A program made the position numbers and the translations under genes. Shown in pieces: positions 27,244 to 40,458 of a stretch of 64,000 nt of DNA; positions within the stretch are counted from its first letter, which is position 1, and each line of letters starts with the position of its first letter. Origin of the DNA: Comamonadaceae bacterium (lineage in GTDB: Bacteria; Pseudomonadota; Gammaproteobacteria; Burkholderiales; Burkholderiaceae_C). The stretch spans positions 1 through 64,000 of the forward strand of contig JAIXOM010000006.1 of NCBI GenBank assembly GCA_027486755.1. The letters run 5' to 3'. The notes under the pieces are model-generated. The model was not told the origin of the DNA. It made no database searches and saw only the letters and a list, made by a program, of their open reading frames with translations.

Positions 27244-27942
27244 ATGGCCCGCCAAGCTCGTCTGACTGTACCCGGCTATCCCCACCATGTGATCCAGCGG
27301 GGCAATGATCGCCAGACCATTTTTCGGGATGACGCGGACCGACAGCGCCTTTGGGACCTGCTGCTTGAGCACACCCAAGGGCTGAAAGTTGCTGTCCATA
27401 GCTACGTGTTCATGGACAACCATTTCCATCTGCTGCTGACCCCCGAGACCGATGACGGCCTGCCTCAATTGATGCAGGCGGTGGGGCGCAGCTATGTTCG
27501 GTATTTCAATATCCGCCATGGTCGCAGCGGCACCCTCTGGGAGGGGCGTTACCGCTCCAGCCTCATTGAGACCGAGAGCTACCTGCTCAGTTGCATGGCC
27601 TATATCGAGCTCAATCCCGTGCGCGCCGGCATGGTGGCTGAAGCTGTGCAGCATCATTGGTCTAGTTACGGGCACCTGATTGGACGGCGCAGCGATAAAT
27701 TGGTGAGTCCTCATGCACTTTTTTGGGGCCTGGGTAACACCCCATTTGCCCGTGAGGCTGCTTATGCACAACTGGTGCAGTCTGGGGTCTCGGCCCAGCA
27801 ACAGGCCGATCTGACCCGCTCGGTACTCACCGGTTGGGCTTTGGGGTCGGCCTCGTTTTTGCAGTCGCTCGAGCAGACCACCGACCGGCGCATGCGGCCT
27901 GGCAAGGCTGGGCGGCCATTTGGAACGCGTCGCCAGGGCTGA
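27244..27942 (+). CDS. REP-associated tyrosine transposase (RAYT)
   Basis: A 232-residue single-strand transposase of the HUH superfamily that works on REP hairpins. It has VIQRGNDRQTIF, the HUH motif H60-F61-H62 in MDNHFHLLL, and the tyrosine helix RSYVRYFNIRHGRSG (Tyr84/Tyr87 as candidate nucleophiles), followed by LWEGRYRS and YIELNPVRAGMV. The C-terminal GRPFGT is typical of the family. The frame is intact, so it may be active. It starts 3-7 bp after the left repeat. Confidence 0.93.
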   Translation: MARQARLTVPGYPHHVIQRGNDRQTIFRDDADRQRLWDLLLEHTQGLKVAVHSYVFMDNHFHLLLTPETDDGLPQLMQAVGRSYVRYFNIRHGRSGTLWEGRYRSSLIETESYLLSCMAYIELNPVRAGMVAEAVQHHWSSYGHLIGRRSDKLVSPHALFWGLGNTPFAREAAYAQLVQSGVSAQQQADLTRSVLTGWALGSASFLQSLEQTTDRRMRPGKAGRPFGTRRQG

Positions 27943-28000
27943 GCCCTTGTTTGTCTGGATGGCATCAGAGCGGAGGGAGCTCAACTGCCAGTTTCATCTG

Positions 28001-28053
28001 TCCCCAATTAATTTAAGATTTCAAATTCCATTAATTAATTGGTATCTGACCCC
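28001..28053 (+). repeat. Right end of RAYT element with REP-like hairpin
   Basis: CCAATTAAT (28004-28012) and ATTAATTGG (28034-28042) form an imperfect palindrome around an AT-rich loop. The 21 bases to 28053 are the reverse complement of the left end. This is about 75 bp before gltB. Confidence 0.75.
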
Positions 28054-28064
28054 AATTATTTTTG

Positions 28065-28093
28065 TTGGCATTGTTGTTGCGAAGGCTTATGCT
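28065..28093 (+). promoter_or_regulatory. Promoter of gltB
   Basis: TTGGCA (28065-28070), a 17-bp spacer and TATGCT (28088-28093) form a good sigma-70 promoter about 35 bp upstream of the gltB ATG. It begins 12 bp beyond the right end of the RAYT element. Confidence 0.65.
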
Positions 28094-28127
28094 TCGCGGC
28101 TCGGATTTTTGACCATAAGGGTTTGCC

Positions 28128-32867
<4,740 letters not shown>

Positions 32868-32894
32868 AGCACCCGAAGCAGAAAAGGAAATATC

Positions 32895-34370
32895 ATGGGA
32901 AAAGTCACAGGCTTCATGGAATTTGAGCGCATCGAAGAGGCCTACAAGCCGGTCCCCGAGCGCCTGAAGCATTACAAGGAATTTGTCGTCGGCCTCGATG
33001 AGGCGCAGTCCAAGAAACAGGCCGCCCGCTGCATGGACTGCGGCACGCCGTTTTGCAACAGCGGCTGCCCGGTCAACAACATCATTCCGGACTTCAACGA
33101 CCTGGTTTACCAGGGCGATTGGAAGAACGCGATCACTGTGCTCCACAGCACCAATAACTTCCCGGAGTTCACTGGCCGCATCTGCCCAGCGCCCTGCGAG
33201 GCGGCCTGCGTGGTCAACGTCAACGACGACCCGGTGGGCATCAAGTCCATCGAGCACGCCATCATCGACCGCGCCTGGGCCGAAGGCTGGGTTCAGCCTC
33301 AGCCGCCCAAGCACAAGAGCGGACGCAGCGTGGCAGTGGTCGGTTCCGGGCCAGCCGGTTTGGCGGCGGCGCAGCAGCTCGCCCGCGCCGGCCATGACGT
33401 CACTGTCTTCGAGAAGAACAGCCGCATTGGCGGCCTGCTGCGCTACGGCATCCCCGATTTCAAGATGGAAAAGACCCACATCGATAGGCGCATTGAGCAA
33501 ATGCAGGCCGAAGGCGTGGTCTTCAAAGTCAACACCCTGATCGGCAGCCTGCCGGCCGAAGGCCCGGGCAGCAAGGTCACCAATGACGCCAAGACCACCA
33601 TCAGCCCCGATGAGCTGCGCCAGCAGTTCGATGCGGTGCTGCTGGCCGCAGGTTCGGAACAAAGCCGCGATCTGCCGGTGCCGGGCCGGGAGCTCGAGGG
33701 CGTGCACTTCGCCATGGAGTTCCTGCCGCAGCAAAACAAGGTCAATGCGGGCGACAAGCTCAAAGGGCAGCTCTTGGCTGCTGGCAAGCATGTGATCGTG
33801 ATTGGCGGTGGCGATACCGGCTCGGACTGCGTGGGCACCAGCAACCGCCACGGCGCCCTCAGCGTGACCCAGTTTGAGGTGATGCCCCAGCCGCCCGAGC
33901 AGGAGAACAAGCCCCTGGTCTGGCCCTACTGGCCGCTCAAGCTGCGCACCAGCTCCAGCCATGAAGAAGGCTGCCAGCGCGAGTTTGCGATCTCGACCAA
34001 GGCCCTGGTCGGCAAGGCTGGCAAGGTCACCGGCCTGATCACGGCACGGGTCGAAATGAAAGACGGCAAGCTGGTCGAGGTGCCCGGCACCGAGCAGGAG
34101 CACAAGGCCGATCTGGTGCTGCTGGCCATGGGTTTTGTCAATCCTCTGGCCAGCCTGCTCGACGGCTTTGGCGTCGACAAAGATGCCCGGGGCAATGCCA
34201 AGGCCAGCACCGACTTCACCGGCGGTTACCTGACGAATGTGCCCAAGGTGTTTGCTGCCGGCGATGTGCGCCGCGGTCAATCGCTGGTGGTCTGGGCCAT
34301 TCGTGAGGGGCGCCAGGCGGCCCGTGCGGTCGATGAATTCCTGATGGGGCACTCGGACTTGCCGCGCTGA
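32895..34370 (+). CDS. gltD: Glutamate synthase (NADPH), small subunit
   Basis: GltD carries electrons from NADPH through FAD and two 4Fe-4S clusters to GltB. The 491-residue protein has the N-terminal cluster cysteines in [17 protein letters not shown] and [11 protein letters not shown], the FAD motif [13 protein letters not shown], and the NADPH site [13 protein letters not shown]. The C-terminal [16 protein letters not shown] closes the FAD domain. It lies in the same transcript as gltB. Confidence 0.98.
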   Translation: MGKVTGFMEFERIEEAYKPVPERLKHYKEFVVGLDEAQSKKQAARCMDCGTPFCNSGCPVNNIIPDFNDLVYQGDWKNAITVLHSTNNFPEFTGRICPAPCEAACVVNVNDDPVGIKSIEHAIIDRAWAEGWVQPQPPKHKSGRSVAVVGSGPAGLAAAQQLARAGHDVTVFEKNSRIGGLLRYGIPDFKMEKTHIDRRIEQMQAEGVVFKVNTLIGSLPAEGPGSKVTNDAKTTISPDELRQQFDAVLLAAGSEQSRDLPVPGRELEGVHFAMEFLPQQNKVNAGDKLKGQLLAAGKHVIVIGGGDTGSDCVGTSNRHGALSVTQFEVMPQPPEQENKPLVWPYWPLKLRTSSSHEEGCQREFAISTKALVGKAGKVTGLITARVEMKDGKLVEVPGTEQEHKADLVLLAMGFVNPLASLLDGFGVDKDARGNAKASTDFTGGYLTNVPKVFAAGDVRRGQSLVVWAIREGRQAARAVDEFLMGHSDLPR

Positions 34371-34430
34371 GGGCGTTGCCGGCCGCTATGATGTGCCGTC
34401 TGCCGGCCCTGAGTCGCCCGGCTTGCCCCC

Positions 34431-35291
34431 ATGTCCGACACCCCCGCCCCCGCCCAAGCCCTGGTTGAGTTCAGGCAGGTCAACTTTGCCTATCCGGGCA
34501 GTGGGGGTGATCGCGTCATACTCGATCGCATGAATTTGACCGTGCCGCGCGGCAAGGTGACCGCCCTGATGGGCGCCTCCGGCGGTGGTAAGACCACGGT
34601 CTTGCGGTTGATCGGCGGCCAGCAGCGGGCCAGCGCGGGTCAGGTCTTGTTCGATGGCCAAGATGTGGCCGAGATGGACAGCACCGCCCTGTACGCGATG
34701 CGCCGCCGCATGGGCATGTTGTTTCAGTTTGGCGCTCTCTTCACCGATCTGAGCGTTTTTGACAACGTGGCCTTCCCGCTGCGCGAGCACACCGGCCTGG
34801 CGCCCGAGCTGATCCGCGATATTGTGTTGATGAAGCTCGACGCGGTCGGTCTGCGCGGCGCGCGCGATCTGCGGCCTGCGCAGATTTCTGGCGGCATGGC
34901 GCGACGCGTGGCACTGGCCCGAGCGATCGCGCTCGACCCCGAGCTCATCATGTACGACGAACCCTTTGCCGGACTGGACCCGATTTCTCTGGGTACCGCT
35001 GCGCAGCTCATACGCCAGCTCAACGACACCCTGGGCATCACCACCATCGTGGTTTCGCACGACTTGGAAGAAACCTTCCGCATCGCCGACCGGGTGGTGA
35101 TTCTGGCCAATGGGGGCATCGCCGCCGAAGGCACGCCCGAGGAAGTCAAGCAGTCGAGCGACCCCTTGGTTCATCAGTTTGTCAACGCGCTCAGCCAGGG
35201 ACCGGTGAAGTTTCATTACCCGGGGGTCGATGCAGACACCGACTTCGGCCCGCGCTCCCGGTCCGGCCGTAGCAAGAAGGGGGCTCGGTGA
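34431..35291 (+). CDS. mlaF: Phospholipid transport ABC ATPase MlaF
   Basis: MlaF powers the Mla system, which moves phospholipids between outer and inner membranes and keeps the outer membrane asymmetric. The 286-residue ATPase has Walker A GASGGGKTT, the signature SGGMARRV, Walker B LIMYDEPFAGLD and the H-loop VVSHDLEE. It has an N-terminal extension and a C-terminal charged tail. It is the first gene of mlaFE-DACB, and overlaps mlaE by 4 bp. Confidence 0.95.
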   Translation: MSDTPAPAQALVEFRQVNFAYPGSGGDRVILDRMNLTVPRGKVTALMGASGGGKTTVLRLIGGQQRASAGQVLFDGQDVAEMDSTALYAMRRRMGMLFQFGALFTDLSVFDNVAFPLREHTGLAPELIRDIVLMKLDAVGLRGARDLRPAQISGGMARRVALARAIALDPELIMYDEPFAGLDPISLGTAAQLIRQLNDTLGITTIVVSHDLEETFRIADRVVILANGGIAAEGTPEEVKQSSDPLVHQFVNALSQGPVKFHYPGVDADTDFGPRSRSGRSKKGAR

Positions 35292-36082
35292 AGCGTCCTG
35301 ATCTCCTGGCCGGGCTGGCTGCCATCGGTCTGGCTACCCGCGTCAAGCTGGCCGATCTGGGCCATGCGGCGCGGCTTTTCGTCCGCCTGCTGGCGCTGTC
35401 GCCTGCCACGCTGAGGCGCTTCGGATTGCTGCGCGATCAGATTTTCTTCTTGGGCAATTACTCGCTGGCCATCATCACCGTCTCGGGCCTGTTTGTTGGC
35501 TTTGTGCTGGGCCTGCAGGGCTATTACACCTTGCAGCGCTATGGCTCAGCCGAAGCCCTGGGCTTGCTGGTGGCCTTGAGCTTGGTGCGCGAGTTAGGGC
35601 CGGTGGTCAGCGCACTGCTGTTTGCAGGCCGTGCTGGTACCGCCCTGACCGCTGAAATCGGTTTGATGAAAGCTGGCGAGCAGTTGTCGGCCATGGAAAT
35701 GATGGCCGTCGACCCGGTCAGACGTATATTGGCGCCCCGCCTGTGGGGCGGCATCATCGCCATGCCGCTGCTGGCGGCGGTGTTCAGCGCGGTCGGCATT
35801 TTGGGCGGCTGGCTGGTCGGCGTGGTGATGATCGGCGTTGACCCGGGCTCGTTCTGGAGCCAGATGCAAGGCGGCGTCGACGCCTTGCGCGACGTGGGCA
35901 ATGGGGTGATCAAGACCCTGGTGTTCGGCGTGACGGTCACCTTCATCGCGCTCTACCAGGGCTTTGAAGCCCAGGCCACGCCCGAGGGCGTAGCGCGCGC
36001 CACCACTCTGACGGTGGTCCAGGCCTCCTTGGCCGTACTCGGGTTGGATTTTTTATTGACCGCCGCCATGTTCAGCCTGTGA
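35288..36082 (+). CDS. mlaE: Phospholipid transport permease MlaE
   Basis: MlaE is the inner-membrane permease that pairs with MlaF. The 264-residue protein starts at GTG within the mlaF stop and has several hydrophobic helices and the MlaE-family segments FVLGLQGYYTLQRYGSAEALG, LVRELGPVVSALLFAGRAGTALTAEIG and MEMMAVDPVRRILAPR. Length is standard. A terminator-like hairpin pair lies between its stop and mlaD. Confidence 0.96.
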   Translation: MKRPDLLAGLAAIGLATRVKLADLGHAARLFVRLLALSPATLRRFGLLRDQIFFLGNYSLAIITVSGLFVGFVLGLQGYYTLQRYGSAEALGLLVALSLVRELGPVVSALLFAGRAGTALTAEIGLMKAGEQLSAMEMMAVDPVRRILAPRLWGGIIAMPLLAAVFSAVGILGGWLVGVVMIGVDPGSFWSQMQGGVDALRDVGNGVIKTLVFGVTVTFIALYQGFEAQATPEGVARATTLTVVQASLAVLGLDFLLTAAMFSL

Positions 36083-36174
36083 GCTTGTGTAAACGTCGAT
36101 GGTGTGTGGCTCACCGGCCGCATGAGAAAATATCCACCGTTTTGCTCAGCTTTGCTGACCTTGTCAGCGCAAGG

Positions 36175-36211
36175 CCGTTCTTTTCCGTTCATAGTTCAAA
36201 GAACGGTTTTT
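36175..36211 (+). terminator. Terminator/attenuator between mlaE and mlaD
   Basis: CCGTTCTTT (36175-36183) pairs with AAAGAACGG (36198-36206), followed by five T residues. A second copy of the 5' arm, CCGTTC (36185-36190), can pair with the same GAACGG, so two exclusive hairpins are possible. It stands 14 bp before the mlaD ATG. Confidence 0.65.
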
Positions 36212-36224
36212 CCTGAAAGCCCTT

Positions 36225-36710
36225 ATGCAACGCTCCAGTAAAGATCCCTGGGTGGGTCTGTTCGTGGTGATCGGCGCCGCCGCACTGCTGTTTCTGTCCC
36301 TGAAAGCGGCCAATTTGTTGACCTTGAGCTTTACGGACAACAGCTACACCGTGACTGCCCGCTTCGACAACATTGGCGGGCTCAAGCCACGTGCGGCGGT
36401 CAAAAGCGCGGGCGTGGTGGTCGGCCGGGTGGAGTCGATTGGTTTTGACGACACCCATTACCAAGCCAGTGTGCGCTTGTCGCTGGACAAGCGCTACGTG
36501 TTTCCCAAGGACAGCTCACTGAAGATCCTGACCAGCGGGCTGCTGGGCGAGCAGTACATCGGCATCGAGGCAGGTGCTGCAGACAAGAATTTGGCCGCCG
36601 GCGACCTGATCACCACCACACAATCGGCGGTGGTGCTGGAAAACCTGATAGCCCAATTCCTCTACAACAAGGCGGCCGATGCCCCTGCGGCCGCCGTGGG
36701 CAAGCCATGA
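36225..36710 (+). CDS. mlaD: MCE-family phospholipid-binding protein MlaD
   Basis: MlaD forms a hexameric ring around the MlaE permease in the periplasm. The 161-residue protein has one N-terminal transmembrane helix (WVGLFVVIGAAALLFLSLK) and one MCE domain with NIGGLKPRAAVKSAGVVVGRV and LTSGLLGEQYIGIEAGA. The C-terminal helix ends in an Ala-rich tail. It lies 142 bp after mlaE and overlaps mlaA by 4 bp. Confidence 0.96.
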   Translation: MQRSSKDPWVGLFVVIGAAALLFLSLKAANLLTLSFTDNSYTVTARFDNIGGLKPRAAVKSAGVVVGRVESIGFDDTHYQASVRLSLDKRYVFPKDSSLKILTSGLLGEQYIGIEAGAADKNLAAGDLITTTQSAVVLENLIAQFLYNKAADAPAAAVGKP

Positions 36711-37468
36711 TGTCTGCCTTGCGCCGCTGCAGCGCCCTCCTCTTGGTGCTGGCTCTGCAGTTCGGTCTGGCCGGCTGTGCGACGGTCAGCACCGGGGCCG
36801 CGGCCGATCCGCGCGACCCTTGGGAAAACTACAACCGTCAAGTTTGGCGCTTCAACGAGGCGGTCGACGAAGCGGTGCTGCAGCCGGTGGCTCGCGGCTA
36901 CCGGGCCGCAGTGCCTGAACTGGTTCGCACCGGGGTGAGTAATTTCTTTGGCAACATCTCCGATGTCTGGTCCCTGGTCAATAACGTGCTGCAGCTCAAG
37001 CCACGTCAGTCAGCCCAGACTTTGGCGCGGGTCGGCATTAACTCCACGGTGGGGCTGCTCGGTTTGATCGACGTGGCCTCTGGCGTGGACTTGCAGCGTC
37101 ACCGTGAGGACTTCGGCCAGACCCTGGGCCATTGGGGCCTGGCCAGTGGGCCGTACTTGGTGCTTCCCTTGCTAGGCCCCTCGACCCTGCGTGACGCAGC
37201 AGCCCTGCCGGTGGACTGGAGAGGAGATTTGGTCGGTACGATCGAGGAAACCACAGTTCGTGCCAGCTTGACCGGCTTGCGCTTGATCGATCTGCGCTCC
37301 AGCGTGATAGACGCTGGCCGTTTCATCGACGCGGCTGCTCTGGACAGATACACCTTTGTGCGCGATGCCCACCTGCAGCGCAGGCGGGGTACCGGTGATC
37401 TGCCCAAAGTAGCGCCGCCTCCCGAGGAGCGCTACGACCTGCCAGAATCTGTTGCGCCGGCCCGATGA
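36707..37468 (+). CDS. mlaA: Outer-membrane lipoprotein MlaA (VacJ)
   Basis: MlaA removes phospholipids from the outer leaflet of the outer membrane and hands them to MlaC. The 253-residue lipoprotein has a lipobox in FGLAGCATVS and the family segments DPWENYNRQVWRFNEAVDEAVLQPVARGY, NFFGNISDVWSLVNNVLQ and the hallmark GHWGLASGPYLVLPLLGPSTLRD. In betaproteobacteria, mlaA often stands between mlaD and mlaC, as here; in E. coli it is separate. Confidence 0.96.
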   Translation: MMSALRRCSALLLVLALQFGLAGCATVSTGAAADPRDPWENYNRQVWRFNEAVDEAVLQPVARGYRAAVPELVRTGVSNFFGNISDVWSLVNNVLQLKPRQSAQTLARVGINSTVGLLGLIDVASGVDLQRHREDFGQTLGHWGLASGPYLVLPLLGPSTLRDAAALPVDWRGDLVGTIEETTVRASLTGLRLIDLRSSVIDAGRFIDAAALDRYTFVRDAHLQRRRGTGDLPKVAPPPEERYDLPESVAPAR

Positions 37469-37500
37469 GCTGGCGCCTGCCTTTAAATGAGAGCCTTGCC

Positions 37501-38133
37501 ATGAGTTTCCAATTGATTCGACGAAATACCTTGATTTTTGTGCTGTCTGCACTGGCCTGCTTTGCGGGCGTGGCGCAGACCCAGGAAGAGCCTGATCAGC
37601 TCATCCGGCGGCTGTCGACCGATGTGCTCGACACCATCAAGAACGACAAAGATGTGCAAGGCGGCGACCTCCGCAAGATCACCACCTTTGTCGATGGCAA
37701 GGTGATGCCGCACATCAACTTCACCCGCATGACTGCCGCTGCCGTGGGCCGAAGCTGGCGGCAGGCCACGCCGGAGCAGCAAAAGCGGCTGCAGGAAGAG
37801 TTCAAGGCCTTGCTGGTGCGCACCTACTCGGGCGCGCTCAGCCAGGTCAAGGACCAGACGATATCGGTCAAGGGCTTGCGCGCCAGCCCTGGCGATACCG
37901 AGGTGATTGTTCGTTCGGAGGTCATAGGGCGGGGAGATCCGATACAGATCGACTACCGCATGGAAAAAACGCCAGCCGGCTGGCGCATCTATGACCTCAA
38001 TGTGCTGGGTGTCTGGCTGGTCGAGACTTACCGCTCACAGTTTGCCCAGGAAATCACCGCCCGCGGCATCGACGGCCTGATCGCCACACTGGCCGAGCGC
38101 AACAAGTCTGGCAGCGTCGCCAAAAAAGGTTGA
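37501..38133 (+). CDS. mlaC: Periplasmic phospholipid shuttle MlaC
   Basis: MlaC carries phospholipids between MlaA and the MlaFEDB complex. The 210-residue protein has a signal peptide (residues 1-25) and the family signature MPHINFTRMTAAAVGRSWRQATPEQ. I chose ATG 37501, because it gives a normal signal peptide and has GAG about nine bases upstream; an ATG at 37465, overlapping the mlaA stop, would add 12 residues. Its stop is followed closely by mlaB. Confidence 0.95.
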   Translation: MSFQLIRRNTLIFVLSALACFAGVAQTQEEPDQLIRRLSTDVLDTIKNDKDVQGGDLRKITTFVDGKVMPHINFTRMTAAAVGRSWRQATPEQQKRLQEEFKALLVRTYSGALSQVKDQTISVKGLRASPGDTEVIVRSEVIGRGDPIQIDYRMEKTPAGWRIYDLNVLGVWLVETYRSQFAQEITARGIDGLIATLAERNKSGSVAKKG

Positions 38134-38135
38134 GC

Positions 38136-38450
38136 ATGCCCGCTGCCGCACTTGCCGCCACACCTCCCGCCGTGACCCAACTGCGCCTGCCGGCGGTGGT
38201 CAACCACGCCCGGGCCAACGCCTGCGCCCGGGCTTTGCGGGAGGCCTTGCGCCTGAGCCGGGGCGCGCCGGTGGTGCGGGTTGATGCTGGGGCGCTGGAG
38301 CAATTTGATTCCTCGGTGTTGGCGGTGCTGCTGGAGTGCCGCCGCGACGTGGTGTCCATGGGCTGGCAGTTCGAGGTCGAGCGCTTGCCCGAGCGCCTGC
38401 GCAAGCTCGCCGGCCTCTACGGGGTGGCCGAGCTTTTGCCGGCCGGCTAA
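38136..38450 (+). CDS. mlaB: STAS-domain protein MlaB
   Basis: MlaB is a small cytoplasmic STAS protein that supports MlaF ATPase. The 104-residue product has a STAS-like pattern with DAGALEQFDSSVLAVLLECRR, where the Ser-Ser position corresponds to the regulatory loop. I chose ATG 38136, two bases after the mlaC stop, over an overlapping TTG at 38130. It ends the mla operon; an ABC-2 exporter follows 60 bp later. Confidence 0.88.
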   Translation: MPAAALAATPPAVTQLRLPAVVNHARANACARALREALRLSRGAPVVRVDAGALEQFDSSVLAVLLECRRDVVSMGWQFEVERLPERLRKLAGLYGVAELLPAG

Positions 38451-38494
38451 AGGGCTGTCAGGGCCGCTTCAGGCCAGATGCAGCCCGCGCAGCC

Positions 38495-38500
38495 TAAAAT
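38495..38500 (+). promoter_or_regulatory. Candidate -10 box for the ABC exporter
   Basis: TAAAAT ends ten bases before ATG 38511 of the ABC ATPase gene. If it is a promoter, the 5' leader would be only a few bases. No clear -35 box is seen. Confidence 0.35.
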
Positions 38501-38510
38501 AATGGGTTTC

Positions 38511-39452
38511 ATGCCCGCCATATCCTTTCAGTCCGTCTCCAAACAGTATCGATCGCGTGGCAGCGGCGCCGTCGTACAGGCTCTGGACCAAGTCAGCTTC
38601 GACATTGAGGAAGGCGAGTTCTTCGGCCTGCTCGGGCCTAATGGTGCCGGCAAGACTTCCCTGATCAGCATCCTGGCCGGCCTCTCGCGCGCCAGTGGCG
38701 GTGCTATCAAGGTCCATGGCTACGATGTGATCGCCGATTTTGCCCAGGCCCGTCGCTGCCTGGGCGTGGTCCCGCAGGAACTGGTGTTCGATCCGTTTTT
38801 TAGCGTTCGTGAGACCCTGCGCATACAGTCGGGCTACTTTGGAGTTCGGCGCAACGAGGCCTGGATTGACGAGTTGCTCGAATGCCTGGGTCTGGCCGAC
38901 AAGGCCGGAGCCAATATGCGTCAACTCTCCGGCGGCATGAAGCGCCGGGTGCTGGTGGCGCAGGCGCTGGTGCACAAGCCCAGGGTGATCGTGCTCGACG
39001 AGCCGACGGCCGGCGTCGATGTGGAGTTGCGCCAGACCTTGTGGCAATTCATCGCACGGCTCAACCGGCAGGGCAGCACCGTCTTGCTGACCACCCATTA
39101 CTTGGAAGAGGCCGAGGCCCTGTGCCCGCGCATCGCCATGCTCAAAAGTGGCAAGGTGGTGGCTTTGTCGAACACCTGCGACCTGCTGCAAAACGCATCG
39201 TCCAATGTGATGCGTTTCAAGCTCGATCATGAGCTACCGCCTTTGCTGGCGGTCAAGGCCCGGGTCACGGGCCGGGTGGTGCAACTGCCTGCCCACGATG
39301 CGCAGGAGATCGAAACCCATCTGGCGATCTTGCGTCAGGCGGGCTTGCAGCCGCAGGATGTCGAAATACGTAAGGCCGACCTGGAAGACGTCTTCCTGGA
39401 GGTCATGAACTGCCAGCCTGGTGTGGCCGCTACGGCTGAGGAGCTGGCATGA
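38511..39452 (+). CDS. ABC transporter ATPase (ABC-2 exporter)
   Basis: The 313-residue ATPase has Walker A GPNGAGKTS, the signature LSGGMKRRV, Walker B VIVLDEPTAGVD and H-loop LLTTHYLEEA. It belongs to the group of ATPases that pair with ABC-2 permeases, as the next gene does. The substrate is unknown; its place between mla and murA points to an envelope-related role by association only. I chose ATG 38511 (MPAISFQSV) over in-frame ATGs at 38478 and 38502. Confidence 0.9.
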   Translation: MPAISFQSVSKQYRSRGSGAVVQALDQVSFDIEEGEFFGLLGPNGAGKTSLISILAGLSRASGGAIKVHGYDVIADFAQARRCLGVVPQELVFDPFFSVRETLRIQSGYFGVRRNEAWIDELLECLGLADKAGANMRQLSGGMKRRVLVAQALVHKPRVIVLDEPTAGVDVELRQTLWQFIARLNRQGSTVLLTTHYLEEAEALCPRIAMLKSGKVVALSNTCDLLQNASSNVMRFKLDHELPPLLAVKARVTGRVVQLPAHDAQEIETHLAILRQAGLQPQDVEIRKADLEDVFLEVMNCQPGVAATAEELA

Positions 39453-40204
39453 GCGGTTGGCTGACCCTGTTTTACAAGGAAGTGCTGCGCTTTTGGAAAG
39501 TGGCTTTTCAGACCGTGGCTGCGCCGGTGCTGACCGCGCTGATGTATCTGCTGATCTTCGGCCATGTGCTGCAGGACCGTGTGCAGGTCTACCCCGGTGT
39601 GGGTTACACCGACTTCCTGATCCCTGGCCTGGTGATGATGAGCGTGCTGCAAAACGCCTTTGCCAACAGTTCGTCTTCGCTGATCCAGAGCAAGATGATG
39701 GGCAACCTGGTCTTCGTCCTGCTCACGCCCTTGAGCCCCTGGAACTGGTTCTGCGCCTATATGCTGTCGTCCATGGTGCGTGGGCTGGTGGTTGGCCTGG
39801 GGGTGTTGCTTGTTACCGTCTGGTTCTCCAACTTGCCCTGGGTCGCACCGCTGTGGATCGTCGTTTTTGCAGCGCTCGGCGCCGGGCTGCTTTCGGCCAT
39901 GGGCATCATCGCGGGCTTGTGGTCCGAAAAATTCGATCAGATGGCCGCCTTTCAGAATTTCGTGATCATGCCCATGACTTTCCTGTCGGGTGTTTTTTAC
40001 TCCATCCATTCACTGCCAGACTTCTGGCAGACGGCCAGTCATTTCAATCCGTTTTTCTACATGATCGATGGCTTTCGCCATGGCTTTTTAGGGCACAGCG
40101 ATGTCTCGCCATGGATCAGTCTGGCCTTGGTGGGTTCGGCCTGCCTGGTCACGAGCGCTGTAGCCCTGCACCTGCTGCGCATCGGCTTCAAAATCCGCAG
40201 TTGA
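39449..40204 (+). CDS. ABC-2 type permease
   Basis: The 251-residue membrane protein, with six predicted helices, is the partner of the upstream ATPase and starts at ATGA inside its stop. It has the ABC-2 family signature around SGVFYSIHSLPDFWQTASHFNPFFY and FRHGFLGHSDV near the C-terminus. In this subfamily (YadH-like) the permease works as a homodimer. Substrate unknown. Confidence 0.9.
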   Translation: MSGWLTLFYKEVLRFWKVAFQTVAAPVLTALMYLLIFGHVLQDRVQVYPGVGYTDFLIPGLVMMSVLQNAFANSSSSLIQSKMMGNLVFVLLTPLSPWNWFCAYMLSSMVRGLVVGLGVLLVTVWFSNLPWVAPLWIVVFAALGAGLLSAMGIIAGLWSEKFDQMAAFQNFVIMPMTFLSGVFYSIHSLPDFWQTASHFNPFFYMIDGFRHGFLGHSDVSPWISLALVGSACLVTSAVALHLLRIGFKIRS

Positions 40205-40214
40205 GGCAAAAGCG

Positions 40215-40457
40215 ATGACCGCCCAAGAACTCCAAGCCCTGATCGCCGCCGGCCTGCCTTGCCAGCACCTGGACGTCTCCGGCGACGGCCGCCACTGGCA
40301 GGCTGTGATCGTCTCCAGCGCCTTCGAGGGCCTGCGCCTGATCCAGCGCCACCAGAAGGTCTATGCCACCCTGGGCCGGCGCATGCAGACCGACGAGGTG
40401 CACGCTTTGTCCATGAAGACGCTGACACCGGCCGAGTGGTCGGCGCAAGGGGCTTGA
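40215..40457 (+). CDS. ibaG: BolA/IbaG-family protein
   Basis: An 80-residue BolA-like protein; these bind monothiol glutaredoxins with a 2Fe-2S cluster and act in stress and iron-sulfur handling. It has the family pattern [21 protein letters not shown] with the conserved His. The ibaG-murA pairing is conserved in proteobacteria. It is followed by murA one base after its stop codon. Confidence 0.9.
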   Translation: MTAQELQALIAAGLPCQHLDVSGDGRHWQAVIVSSAFEGLRLIQRHQKVYATLGRRMQTDEVHALSMKTLTPAEWSAQGA

Positions 40458-40458
40458 C

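Larger units (their letters stand above)
27216..28053 (+). mobile_element. RAYT transposase element with inverted ends
   Basis: The 838-bp element is bounded by a perfect 21-bp inverted repeat (27216-27236 and 28033-28053) with the core GGGGTCAGATACC. It contains one gene, a Y1-type transposase, on the plus strand. A second short inverted repeat at the right end could form a REP-like hairpin. No target-site duplication was evident. Such elements are associated with REP sequences across proteobacteria; the exact boundaries are my reading of the repeats. Confidence 0.8.
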
